Assembly: GCA_958430865.1 (NCBI GenBank)
Contig: CAUDNR010004464.1
Span: forward strand, 9,026-25,895
DNA: 16,870 nucleotides
DNA from: Entrophospora sp. SA101
Lineage: Eukaryota; Glomeromycota; Glomeromycetes; Entrophosporales; Entrophosporaceae
Direction of reading: 5' to 3'
In this document: piece by piece, positions 1 through 10,415 of the stretch
Numbering within the stretch: the first letter of the stretch is position 1
How the letters are laid out: every line of letters begins with the position of its first letter
Position numbers and translations under genes: made by a program
The notes under the pieces: model-generated
Seen by the model: only the letters and a program-made list of their open reading frames with translations
Told to the model about the DNA's origin: nothing
Databases searched by the model: none

Positions 1-378
1 AATTTTAATAATCACATTACAAATTTTGATCCCTGAAATTCTTGGTAATACCAATGTTCACTTTGTCTGGTTTTGTTACAGTATGCCCCAAATGATTTTT
101 TGAATTGGTTATTTAACTTTTGAACCAAAGTTCATAAGCTCAAATGATTTTTTGAATTGGTTATTTAACTTTTGAACCAGTTATTTAACTGACAGTTCAA
201 AAGTTAAATAACTGTTATTGCCAACACTGGAATTTATTGATATTAATATTGAATAAAAATTTTATTTAAATTAAAAGTCACATGAAATGATCAACTGCTT
301 GAGATATAACCCACCTCAATTATATCCCACAAAAGTACTGATACAAAAAGGAGGGATATAAAAGAGGTATGACTGTAT
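1..378. repeat. Intergenic repeat region with direct and inverted repeats and a possible relic transposon end
   Basis: A 39-bp sequence at 89-127 is repeated exactly at 141-179. Part of the second copy (160-176) is followed by its perfect 17-bp reverse complement at 196-212, so a stem-loop can form. At 297-375 the sequence carries repeated ATATCCC-like blocks and ends with AGGTATGACTG followed by TA. This resembles the right end of the pogo/Tigger-like element at the other side of the window, which ends AGGTCTGACCG followed by TA. I see no coding sequence. The transposon-end reading is inferred from this one terminal similarity. Confidence 0.45.
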
Positions 379-392
379 TATTAGTATACGTG

Positions 393-410
393 CTAACCAA
401 ATTTGGTTAG
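393..410. repeat. 18-bp perfect palindrome upstream of the histone chaperone gene
   Basis: CTAACCAAATTTGGTTAG equals its own reverse complement. It lies about 150 bp upstream of the ATG at 562. It could be a protein-binding site or a chance AT-rich palindrome. The rest of 379-561 is AT-rich leader or promoter sequence with no other recognisable site. A TATATAAATAG string at 545-555 is too close to the ATG to be assigned as a TATA box with confidence. Confidence 0.4.
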
Positions 411-561
411 AAATGTCAAATTCCGCATACTGAATTTTATATATATATCAATATATTTTATTATTGTACACTGGTTTTTGGGTTCTCCCTTTATTATAAT
501 TAATAATTCGTGTGGTTTCACGAGAATTTTTATTTTCAACAAATTATATAAATAGTTTAAC

Positions 562-2420
562 ATGGACATTGAGGATCAAATAAAAAACTTGACCGAAGAA
601 GGAACTAAAGCTTTAAATTTAGGAGAGTTTGAAAAGGCTATTGAAAAGTTTAGTGAAGTTTCTGAACTTTCGTATGTATTTGTTATTGATAATACACTTG
701 CTAAGTTTATATACTATATACCAAAACAAAAAAAAAATTGATCTCGCTTGACAACGCGTAAATCATATAAATAAATCTTTAATTTTTACGTTTTCTTTTC
801 ACCCATTTTATCTACTTATTATTATTGTTAATTCAAGTACTATAATTTATGGAAATGTTTCTGAAGAGTATGCAAAAGCTCTATATAATTACGGGCGTGC
901 ATTACTTGAAAATGCAATGGTGCAAAATAAAGTACTTGCAAATGATGCACTTGAACAACAATCTAAAAATGATACTATTACAGGTAAAGCTGATAAATCA
1001 AATTATTCTCGAATCAATAACATCGTAATAAACTCATTACTAATAATTATTTGATTTAGATGATCTTCTACAACAACAACCAAACACTTCTCATCTTTAC
1101 TTTGAAGGTGAACCTGATTTCTCTGATGGAAATGACGAAGTCGATGTTGTTAACCTTGTTGAAGAAATAGATTGTGGAATTTCATCAACATCTGTTTTGC
1201 TTGTTGATAATGATGATGATGATAAAGATAATAAAAAGGATAATACTACTATTAATACTACTATTGATGATATAACAACAGACACAAATGCACAAGCAAT
1301 AACTGAAACAATAGCTGAAACAACTATTTCAAATGATGATCAAAGTGACGATGATTTGACATTAGCGTGGCAAATTTTGGAATTAGCAAGAATCACTTAT
1401 TTAAAAATTGATTCAAAAGATAAAGAAAAAAAATTAATTCTTGGTGAAATATACATTAAATTGGGCGATGTATCTCTTGAGTCTGGTATTAATATATATA
1501 TTATTTCCTTTTATTTTGATATTGAAAAAAATAAAAATATTCAAATAAACCATTTTTTGACAGAAAATTTAGATCAAGCTGCAATTGATTATCAAGAAGG
1601 TGTGAAAATCAAATCAGAATTTTTACCAGAAGATAACCGTCAATTAGCTGAGGCATATCCTTTTTTAATAATAATAACGAAAATTTTATAGTTAATAAAC
1701 ATAATAATAATGTTAATAATAATTATTCTTAACTTGGTTAAAACACTTATTGGAAATTGGCTATTGCTTTAGAATTGCTACCTGACCGAAGTCGACTTGA
1801 ATCCGCCATAGATTATGTTCAAAAGGCAATAATTGTTTTACAAAATCGTAAAAAAAATCTTAAATCACAATTAATCGCTTTGCAAGAAAAAGTCGGCAAA
1901 GGAAAGCAAGTGGCTACAACTGATGATGAAGATAGTTCGATCATTGAAGATGAAATAAAAGAGATTGATGAATTATTGGTTGAAATGGAAACTAAAGTAC
2001 TTATTCAGCTATATTATTTATATATTATTTATATATTATTTTTTTATTTATTCACATATATATATATATTTAATTATTCTATAAAAGCTTGAAGACCTTA
2101 AAACAGTGAAATCTTCAAATGATGAACTTAAATTAAATCCAATTGATATGACGATGGATGAATATGTAAAATCACAACAATCTATAATAACTGCTCCAAA
2201 ATCAACAACAACACCCAACATTAATTCATTATCATCATCAACTATTATAAATGATTTGACACCACTTATTAAGAAAAAATCTACGACCACCACCACCGCC
2301 ATTAATGATGATAGTAAAAACAACGAATTTAATCAGGAAAAGAAAAGAACACTTGAATCAGATAATGATAATAATAATAGTGAAGATGTTAAAAAATCAA
2401 AAACATCTAATGTGGAATAA
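562..2420 (+). CDS. NASP: NASP/Sim3/Hif1-family histone chaperone (SHNi-TPR protein), six exons
   Basis: Exons: 562-671, 838-983, 1060-1485, 1564-1654, 1747-1996, 2088-2420. They total 1356 nt and 451 aa, with phases consistent at every join. The first ATG opens a TPR-like helix pair (NLGEFEKAIEKFSEV, then EEYAKALYNYGRALLE after intron 1). An acidic, Asp/Thr/Asn-rich insert (about residues 99-180) interrupts the repeats, as is typical of this family. Next come TLAWQILELARITYLK (about 186) and the SHNi-TPR block (228-295) with AAIDYQEGVKIK and LPEDNRQLAEA-YWKLAIAL. A charged probable coiled coil and a Lys-rich tail (KKRTLE, KKSK), possibly a nuclear localisation signal, finish the protein. Family members bind H3-H4 (some also H1) and supply histones for chromatin assembly, including centromeric H3 for fission yeast Sim3. 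Introns 1, 2, 3 and 5 are GT-AG. Intron 4 appears to be AT-AC. Family assignment is strong, but exact orthology was not tested. Confidence 0.88.
1655..1746 (+). other. Candidate U12-type (minor spliceosome) AT-AC intron, intron 4 of the NASP-like gene
   Basis: The intron begins ATATCCTTTT, which matches the U12 donor consensus. It has TTCTTAAC at 1726-1733, close to the U12 branch consensus TTCCTTAAC. It ends in AC at 1745-1746, about 14 nt after the branch adenosine. Removing these 92 nt joins codon 258 (GC+T, Ala) and gives LAEAYWKLAIAL, which aligns without gaps to the SHNi-TPR motif. A GT-AG alternative fails. There is no AG between 1733 and 1753, and the downstream reading frame has TAA at 1730-1732 and 1739-1741, so any earlier AG would include a stop. 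Confidence 0.85.
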
Positions 2421-3217
2421 TCTTATTATTTGAAAAATATAAAGATTTTATTGCTTTATCAAATAGTTTTTTTTCATACTATATATTTCTTTTCTCTCGT
2501 AATAATAATCATGATGATAATAATAATATATAAAGAAAAAGAAATTTTTGTATATATATATATAATAAAAACTTTCTTTTTTATTCTAGCAAATTACAAA
2601 GTCACATATATAAGAATTTGGGTTAATTCTTTTTTTAAAAAAATTATATCTTTAATTACGGCACATTCATTAACAATTTATTAAAAAAAAATTATTATTG
2701 ATATTAAATTATCAGTTATTAGATCATAAATAAAAATAATAGACTTTAATATAAATATTATATAATATATAATAATAATAAAATAATAATAATAAAAATA
2801 ATTATAATTTAAAAAAGAGAGAAAAAATAATAATAAATGATGAAAGAATTTTATGCAAATAATAGTAAATATTGTGAAATCTGAAATGATTAAAAAAATA
2901 TAAAAAATATATATATTTATAAATAATATAAATTCACCTATAAAAATAAAAAAAATTTTTTATAAAAACTAAATAATTGTTCAATTAGAATATATATTAT
3001 ATATAACTATTATTGTTGTTCATTGTATATAAATAAATATATACTTATATATGATTATTTTTTTTGCATTTATTATTATTATTATCAATTCTCTTGTAAA
3101 AAAAAAAAACAATAAATAATAATTAAATCACTACAAAAATTTAAATTTAAATATATTGAAAATTTGTTAAATTTGATCAGAGTTTAACTATTTTCTCTCT
3201 ACTCTAAAATCACTTTA
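2421..3217. other. AT-rich spacer between convergent genes
   Basis: This is almost pure A/T simple sequence (ATT, AATA and TA runs) between the stop codons of the histone chaperone gene (+) and the RNA-binding protein gene (-). It presumably holds both 3' untranslated regions and poly(A) signals, but AATAAA-like strings are too frequent here to choose one. A short open frame on the + strand at 2430-2684 has the composition of translated AT repeats and is not called as a gene. Confidence 0.6.
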
Positions 3218-4374
3218 CTAATTTGCTTCAACTCCTTCAGTACTAGATTCCTTTTCAGTGACATCATCAATTGCCAATTGTTGTTGAACAAGTTCACTTA
3301 ATTCATCTGTACTGTCATCATTACCATTAGAATTATTAGAAGTTTCACTATTCGCTGTATCTTGTTGCTGACTATTCATATGTGCTACATTGGTTGATAT
3401 GTTTTGTCCTTCAACTCCATGTTGAATGACAGGTCCAGTATAAATTGGTTGATAATATCTAGTTGCTGCATATTGTGGTCCAAATGTTGGTGAAATTGAG
3501 CCAGGTGGATATCCACTAATTATGTAATTTTATTTCTATTATTATTACTTAATTTTGTTAAACATGTCAATTGATTAAAATATTTTTATTTATTTTTACC
3601 TGGCTGGTTGAACTCCTTCGGGAAAATATTGTAAATAAGCACCAGGTCCTGGTGGTGATCCAGCTGCCATTCCTAACATGTGCTCGGGTGTGACGGGAAC
3701 TTGTGATATTATTCTCTAATTTTATTTATTTTTAAAGAAATATTAGCAAAATAGAATATCTTGTGTTATTATTAATTTATATTATTTACTCACACCACCC
3801 AAAGAGGTAAAATCACGAGTTCTCCATGTACGTTTTTTTGCTGTTTGTCCTTTAAGTTTTTTTTGTGCTAAAGAATCAGCAAAACGAACTTGAAGTGGTA
3901 AACTGGCACCAGGAAGCTGATATCCATTAAATTTTTTAATAATTTCCAATGCAGAATCCCGATCTTCCATCCTAACATATTTGTTTAAATATAATTTAGG
4001 TACTTTTTAAATTAAAAAAAAAGTGAAATTTATCAATCAGTATACCTTGCAAATCCGACTCCTCGACTTGTACCATTTTGGTCTCTAAGAATACGATTAG
4101 ATACAACTTTATAAGGGCTAAATATTTCCTCCAATTGCTGTTTGAGTATTGTATGTTTGATTAATTTTCAATAAAAATATCTTTATATATTCCAAGTAAA
4201 TTTTCTAAATTTTACCTGCTCCTTCATATCTAAAGGTAAATTTGATAAATATATATTTGTAGACGCCAAATCTTGTAAATTCTTTAGTCTTGTGCTGAAC
4301 GATTCCTATAAGTAAAAAAATTTTTTTTTACCAAACACATGGTCAATATAATGTTGTATATATAGTAGTCGTTT

Positions 4375-4408
<34 letters not shown>

Positions 4409-5693
4409 CACATATAAATATGTTTTAAAAAAAGTTTTTAGTAAATGATCAAAAAAATTTTATTTATTATAAAACCAATAAAAATATAAATTATAAAATT
4501 GCACTCACATAACCGACCTTAGCGAAAGAGACTTGTAATCCCAATCGCGTCAATTGTTCAATTGCATGCTTTGCTTGATCTTCAGTTTCATACATCACAA
4601 AGCCATAACCTTTACAATCACCTTGTTTTTGATCTATAATGGCTTTTGAAGAAGTAATATTTCCGTACCTAAAATGTTATCCATTAATTATATAAATATA
4701 TAAATATATATATATATATATTTACAATATCAAATAAATTAACACAAAAAACTCCTACTTAGATAAAACAACTTACACGGAACACGTCGTATGTAAAGAA
4801 TCGTCGGTTGTGGTAGGTGGTAATCCACGAATGTAAATATTTGTAGTCCTTGTTGGGTTGCTGAAATTAGGACCATTGGATGCTTGTTGAGAAGCTGAAT
4901 TTCTTCTCACATAATTATAATTTGGTTGAGAACGGTTTGTACTACTACGTGAACTATTCAAAGGACCAACTTTTGGAGAGGGAACTCCAGGTCCAGGTAA
5001 ATATTGGGGTGGTGGGGAATTAGGAGCAGAAGAAGATGTGTGAGATAAAGTTGGTGAAAGAGTGTGAAGAGCGTGAACACCATAAGGAGATTGAGGAGTG
5101 TACAAATAGGGATGCATCGGAGGTGAATGTATAATACCAGTTGGCCCAACTTGTGGTGAAGTAGGATAATAAGCTATAGGCGGACTTGTAGCAGTAAAAT
5201 AGGGGCTTAAAGGTTGGGGTGGAAGAGAAGGAGAAGTTTGTCCTTGAGGTGGCGTTCCAGGATACCCTACGCCATAATCAGCAGGATAATATTGTGAATA
5301 TTGAGGATGCATTCCATATTGACCATAAGCAGCAAAAGCATTTGGATCACTTGGATCATATCCTGCTGCAATTGCAGCTTGGTAGGCTTCGGCTGCGATG
5401 GCAGTTTGTTGGTCTATGTAAGTTTGAGCTCCACCGTTCGTATAATAAAAGTTAGGTATTGGTGATAAAGGTAAAGATGTTCCAGGATTAGGATTAGAGG
5501 CATACTCTACAGAGCCAGCATTGACATTCGTTGAATTTGTTGTTGTTGATGTTGTTGTTGCTGTTTTTGTTTGTTCTTGTTTCTCAGAATTATCATTTGA
5601 ATCGTTCTCTATAGCAGTATTGTTTCCGTTAATTTCTGTTTGTTTATTTGTAGGCTCAGTCACAACTGAAGAATTGTTATCTATTGCGGTCAT
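3218..5693 (-). CDS. RNA-binding protein with two RRM domains, RBMS/MSSP-like, seven exons
   Basis: Exons in transcript order: 5693-4777, 4668-4509, 4305-4216, 4137-4046, 3971-3794, 3715-3600, 3515-3218. They total 1851 nt and 616 aa, and all six introns (108, 203, 78, 74, 78, 84 bp) are GT-AG. The first 280 residues are low complexity: Thr/Asn-rich, then Pro/Tyr/Gly/Gln/Ser-rich, probably disordered. RRM1 (about 285-358) has RNP2 NIYIRGL and RNP1 KGYGFVMY (325-332). RRM2 (about 376-455) has NIYLSNL and RGVGFARM (414-421), and is followed by a basic stretch ([17 protein letters not shown]). The tail is Pro/Gly/Tyr-rich, then Gln/Ser/Asp/Glu-rich. Tandem RRMs of this kind bind single-stranded RNA or DNA. 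The spacing and RNP motifs resemble animal RBMS and related fungal proteins. The target and process cannot be read from sequence. The start is the first Met of the long frame. Confidence 0.85.
4375..4408. repeat. ATC/GAT trinucleotide microsatellite inside intron 2 of the RRM gene
   Basis: About 11 tandem ATC units (GAT on the transcribed strand) lie in the longest intron (4306-4508). They are outside the predicted exons and are probably length-polymorphic. Confidence 0.9.
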
Positions 5694-6869
5694 AATAAAT
5701 AAGTGTCTTTGCTATTAAGAGAAGTTAGATTGATTTGATTTCGTTCCAGATTAGAATGTATCCTTTATATTTCCAAGATTATATATATATATATATAAAA
5801 TATATATATATAATAAATTTTCATATACATGTACTACAAAAGACAAAAAGACAAGTGGATGTAAAGAATAAGTTTGTTTTATCACATTTGTCACATGGTG
5901 ACGATCTTGAAATGATACCGTGTAACTATCGTTATATTTTAAAGTAAAATGTTAATTACACGAAAGTTCTAAAATAGCAATGGCGCATTAAAGGCATGGG
6001 AACGAGGTGCTAATGGCAATCGGAATATAAATAAATCTTATTTTTATATTTTTTTTTTCTTGATTTTAATGTTGGACCAAATTTTATCTTGTCACATTTT
6101 ACAACCAATAAAATCAAATTCCCACCATGAATAGTAATTTTGTATCGCTTTTTTTTATTACACAAATTTAATTCCTTTAAAAAAATAAAGAACCTGTAAC
6201 TAACTGAGTACAAGTCCAGCTTACAATAATGTGTAAGCCTAACATTGCAAAGTAATTATTTAAAAGTGGCTATTAATGATGGATTAAGAATGTGCACATT
6301 TGAGAAGCCTGGATTTTGTTTGATGGCTTCATAACATCCGCATGCTTTACAATGCAATGCTTGCAGCAGGATTTATGAAGCAACATTTGTCTTGCAGTTT
6401 CAGAATATATTTTTCTAAAATCTTATTATTTTTAACCATATCTTGTGTTTTAAATTCAAAGAGAAAGAACCACATTTTGGTTTTTGCATAAAGTAGAAGA
6501 ATAGGTCATGGGACAAAGTCATTTTTATATATATCATTTGCATTACTATTATCCCCAATGTCAAAAAGTCATCATTATATTTATATGTGGAACCCATTCT
6601 TATTTATTTTGATATCAAATAGGTTAACAAATATTTATAATACCTGTCTGCCATTAAAAAGGAGCAAAAACAGAGCGAATAGATGTTCGTTTCATTCATA
6701 TCAATGAACAGAATTGCTTGCCGAACAAGCTTAAATAGCATACCATTATTATTTGTTATACTAAAAATCCCCAAATTTATCTTGGCCAAAAAATCTAACC
6801 TCCTGGGGATGAGGTCTAACCTCTTGGGCAAATCCTAACCTTTTGATGTAAAGAATCTAAACTCTCAGA
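5694..6869. other. Upstream region of the RRM gene and unassigned intergenic sequence
   Basis: It begins with the 5' flank of the minus-strand RRM gene, including TA-repeat runs around 5778-5815. No intact gene is visible further on. A minus-strand open stretch near 6420-6270 contains a Cys/His cluster (CCKHC) in about 49 residues bounded by stops. It may be a coding relic, but nothing else supports that. At 6796-6838 a short motif (CTAACCTCCTGGG and variants) occurs about three times in imperfect tandem copies. No tRNA or rRNA was recognised. Confidence 0.4.
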
Positions 6870-7019
6870 TTAAATCCTCTTTATGTAAAGCACACAATGT
6901 CCACAAGCAGAACCAGTTGGCTTGCCACAATCAATGCATGGATAACGCTTTTTCATCATATAGTGAAAGTGACACCTCTCAGGACTAAAGGCACTTGTCG
7001 TAAATGGCTGGCCTGCTAG
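6870..7019 (-). pseudogene. Coding relic or single exon encoding a four-cysteine zinc-ribbon-like motif
   Basis: Read on the minus strand, this stop-free stretch encodes about 49 residues with protein-like composition. It contains YPCIDCGKPTGSACGHC, a C-x2-C-x7-C-x2-C pattern able to bind one zinc ion, followed by VLYIKR and a stop. A stop codon lies just upstream of the open stretch and no other part of a gene is visible. It is either a fragment of a decayed gene or an isolated exon. I do not recognise the parent family with certainty, and no function is assigned. Confidence 0.35.
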
Positions 7020-7180
7020 CTATCATTGCCGCAAATAGCTATTGGTGGCTATCGTTTGCTGTAATAATTACGGCTGCTGCAAACAACACTACTGGTGTAA
7101 TTATTGACATTTCATATTAGTTGTCAGTTGTTCATTTGCAGTGAAAAAATAAAATTTGCGATTACAACCCAGGATTGTTA

Positions 7181-7291
7181 ATGGGTTAACGTTATTATTA
7201 TGAACCCGTTAAGAATATTATTATTATTTGAACCCGTTAAGAATCCATTATGATTTTTTTCATCCAGATTGGTAACGGGTTAATCCGTTAA
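7181..7291. repeat. Cluster of AACCCGTTAA-type direct and inverted motifs
   Basis: GAACCCGTTAAGAAT occurs exactly twice (7202-7216 and 7230-7244). The opposite orientation appears as TGGGTTAACG at 7183-7192 and AACGGGTTAA at 7274-7283, the latter followed by TCCGTTAA. The motifs are separated by TTA runs. The cluster may be the end of a transposon or a protein-binding array. No boundary or target duplication could be defined. Confidence 0.4.
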
Positions 7292-7420
7292 AATAGCAAA
7301 TATTATTGAATAATAATAATAACAATATGGTAATTAATAAACCAAAAGTATTTATTTGCCGGAATTTAAAATAATAAAATATTTACTTGATGATCCGTCT
7401 ATGAATCAGTCAGCGAGTAC

Positions 7421-7449
7421 TATTATTATTATTATTATTATTATTATTA
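7421..7449. repeat. TAT/TTA microsatellite
   Basis: An uninterrupted run of about nine trinucleotide units abuts the left arm of the candidate inverted-repeat element at 7452. Confidence 0.9.
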
Positions 7450-7451
7450 AA

Positions 7452-8631
7452 TTTTTCGATTTTTTTTTCGATAATCATTTCCTTTTAAAGAAAACGTAAA
7501 GAATTTTTCATAATACGGTCAAGTATTTTACCAAATTTGGAAATACTAAATGCCGTAATGATCGATGGTATGAAAAATTCTAGAAGAAATTCTGATTGGC
7601 TAAATTCAATCAGGGATAATCCCCTGTAATGATCGACGTTATGAAAGGAAATTCTAATTGGCTAAATCCTGTGCAGATCTTTTCGTTGAAAAAATAAATA
7701 ATCTTTAAAGGAAAAAAAAACAAGAAAAACATGGCGGGGGTTTTATTAATTGGTCATATAATTTCCAAAATTATACAATATGTGCATTTTTAACTTTTCT
7801 ACAAGCTTATCCAAGGTCAAGCAATGCCAGAGATGCTATTTAACCAATATATAGCATATTTTAATAATGATTTTATTCCTTCATTTTATCTTTAAAAATA
7901 GAATTTAAAATAATATCATCGGAAATATAATTCTGTTAAATAATAAATAAAGGATACATAAATTTCAAATCCATATAATAAAAATGAATAATAATTATAA
8001 TAGTTCTAATATATTGAAATCAATAGCCACCATTGTAAATAATACAAAATAATTTATTTGGAGTTTTATGCTTACATTTCCATACCGAACTACTTTAGTG
8101 CTCCATGCAGCAATCCAACAAAGTAGTTGCTAGGTGTTGCAATCATTTTTATATGATGTAAAGGTGATCAAAACCATCATCAAAGTTGCAGTCGGTATCC
8201 TTAAACTACATGTACCTTTAAATAAATAAAGCCTAGATAAAAATATATTGTTATGAATAAATATAGTAATGGTGATTCTGAATATACTTAATAATAAGAT
8301 TTGCACCAACATGGCGTCAGCTGGCTTTCTTCATACAAACATAATGGTCCAACATTTATGTTTCTAACTGTTAAAAATTAAAAAAAAAGGATTTTAAGCC
8401 GATAATTCTCCTATGTATTAAAAAAAAACTAGTGTGTAAAGTTGTGTGGATCTCGGTGGATTCTTAAAATATATATTCAGAATAATTTATTTTGATTATT
8501 ATTATTAGAATTTTTTTAAAAATTTTATTTTCACAAAGCACGTTAAATCGTTTGTAACATATATGAATTGATCAACAAGGGGGTTACAATTTTTCTAGAT
8601 TCGATTTCCAAATTTGGTAAAATACTTGACT

Positions 8632-8666
<35 letters not shown>

Positions 8667-8919
8667 TGTAAGAATCGTAAAAAATAAAATATCCAAGTTT
8701 AAATAAAAAAATATTTAGAATTTGAATAAGTCAAATTTGTAAAAGTCTTCTAGTTTAATAAAATGCCGAAGCCAATAAAAGAAAAAGACTAATTCATAAT
8801 ACACATGCAGTCAAAAAAAATGAAAACTAATTCCTCAGAACCTTTACTCCTTAATTGCGAGAAAATAATGATTAAGAATTTTCTTCAAAAGGAAATGATT
8901 ATCAAAAAAAAAATCGAAA
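7452..8919. mobile_element. Candidate non-autonomous element with inverted ends (MITE-like), no coding capacity seen
   Basis: The left end (7452-7494) and the reverse complement of the right end (8878-8919) share TTTTCGATTTTTTTT, GATAATCATTTCCTTTT and AAGAAAA with only a few differences. Inside these, a perfect 26-bp inverted repeat links 7519-7544 and 8604-8629 (core ACCAAATTTGGAAAT). The arms differ in spacing, the right arm holding about 240 bp of extra sequence and a TAA microsatellite. No transposase is visible between them and no clear target-site duplication was found. Tandem-like imperfect copies at 7553-7606 and 7624-7667 (AATGATCGA, ATTGGCTAAAT) add to the structure. It may equally be a decayed or nested pair of elements. 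Confidence 0.4.
8633..8667. repeat. TAA microsatellite
   Basis: About eleven tandem TAA units lie next to the inner inverted repeat at 8604-8629. Confidence 0.9.
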
Positions 8920-9367
8920 ATTATATATATATATATAAATCCTTATTCAATTAATAATTTTTAAAAAAACTCTCTGTCAGGCTATTCTTTGAATCACAGC
9001 AAAAAAATTGTGAAATTTTTTTATTCTAACTTGTTTGGTTATCGAGCCTATACGTTTCAAAGTTTAACAGTATTTTTAGCATTTTGGATAACTTACTAAT
9101 AAAATTAAAAAAAAAACTCTCTGTCGTCATGTTCAGCATCACATTTATTACAATTTTTCTTTAATTTCATATTTGTATCTTTTGCTTTGAAGGAGAAGAT
9201 GCAATTTTTATTTTTATATTTGTTGAAAAAAGTTTATTAGTAAACTTTTATAATCAATGAAATTGGTACAAAATTTCGTGTGACGATCAGCCAATCAAAT
9301 GGATTTTCAATCATGCTCATAGCTGACATGTTACTGATATATTTTTTTTTTACGAAAGTCTAAAAGA
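8920..9367 (+). promoter_or_regulatory. Upstream region of the HECT ligase gene with a repeated ACTCTCTGTC motif and a small stem-loop
   Basis: The string AAAAAAACTCTCTGTC occurs at 8963-8978 and again at 9110-9125, both times after AT-rich sequence. This could be a duplicated regulatory element or a short repeat remnant. A 9-bp perfect stem (AAAAGTTTA / TAAACTTTT, loop TTAG) is at 9228-9249. No TATA box can be assigned with confidence. Everything here beyond the repeats themselves is inference. Confidence 0.3.
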
Positions 9368-10378
9368 ATGAGTGACCTCACTGACCTCACTGACAACACT
9401 GACAAGGCCCCTCGTTATGGCCTAAGAGCTCGATTAACAACTCCAGATTATAAAGATGGCTTGAGAAAAAGAAGACCTGATAATAATAACAACAATAGCA
9501 ACAGTAATACTTACACCACAAATAACCAAATAATTCGTGGACAAGATGCTGGTGATAGTAGTAATAATAGTAGTAGTAGCAGCAGCAGTACTGGCAGAAG
9601 ACCTATAACAATCATCCCATTATTAACAAGTTCTTCCAAGAGGATGCGACAAATGCAACAGCATCAAAAACAACAACAGCCAGTTAGCCATCTTATATTA
9701 GAAAAGATTGTAAATGAACTTACTACGGATTTTGAAAGTAAATTAGTAGAATTATATAATTTTCTTTTGGATACAAATGTATCATATTTGGTTCTAAAAG
9801 AGCTTAATTTTTTTGAAAAGTTATTATCATGTCTTAAAAATCCTAAAAATCAATCTATATTTACAAAAGTATTTATTAAACCTTTGAATGAAGTTAATAT
9901 GCGGAAAGCACCTTTCAAAAAAATTGTTATAACATTATTATATTTTATGGAGAAGAAAAACTATTATGATTGTATTGATTTGTCAGAGGACATGTTGGAT
10001 CAACAACAAATAAATGATTATAATGGTGATGATGATGATGATGATGCTAGTTATACCTATTCAGATATATTGTCATCTATTTATCAACATTTTAGAGCTG
10101 ATGGTACTGAACCACCACCATTCATATCACAACAATCCTCAAACTCTCTTAGACCAGACCTTAAAACAATAGTTACTGGAAATATTGGATTAAAATTAAA
10201 ATATCAGGAAAACAAAAAACTTGAAATTACTACAAAATTATTTACTAGATTTAGAGAATTGGCCAATCGAATAAAGCTTGATGATCAAAATTGTCTATGT
10301 GATATTGGAGCAAATATTCTAACAAGAAATAATGATATAAGAAACTCAAGAGACCTATTTACAGTACATGAGCAAATA

Positions 10379-10415
<37 letters not shown>

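Noticed and set aside
1655..1772. GT-AG splicing of the fourth intron using the AG at 1771-1772
   Set aside because: It would delete the conserved YWKLAIAL half of the SHNi-TPR motif and needs a different donor phase; the AT-AC solution keeps both frame and motif.
2430..2684. 84-residue hydrophobic open frame
   Set aside because: It lies in AT-only spacer DNA after the histone chaperone stop; its Ile/Tyr/Phe composition reflects the base composition.
4306..4508. Coding through the GAT repeat of intron 2 of the RRM gene
   Set aside because: Clean GT and AG sites flank it and phase 0 is kept by splicing; retention would add AT-rich non-coding sequence inside the link between the two RRMs.
5219..5718. 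Plus-strand open frames opposite exon 1 of the RRM gene
   Set aside because: They are antisense shadows of a low-complexity coding exon; the sense frame has domain and splice support.
5941..6000. Possible tRNA or other small RNA in the gap after the RRM gene
   Set aside because: No cloverleaf, T-loop or internal promoter box could be matched here or elsewhere in the window.
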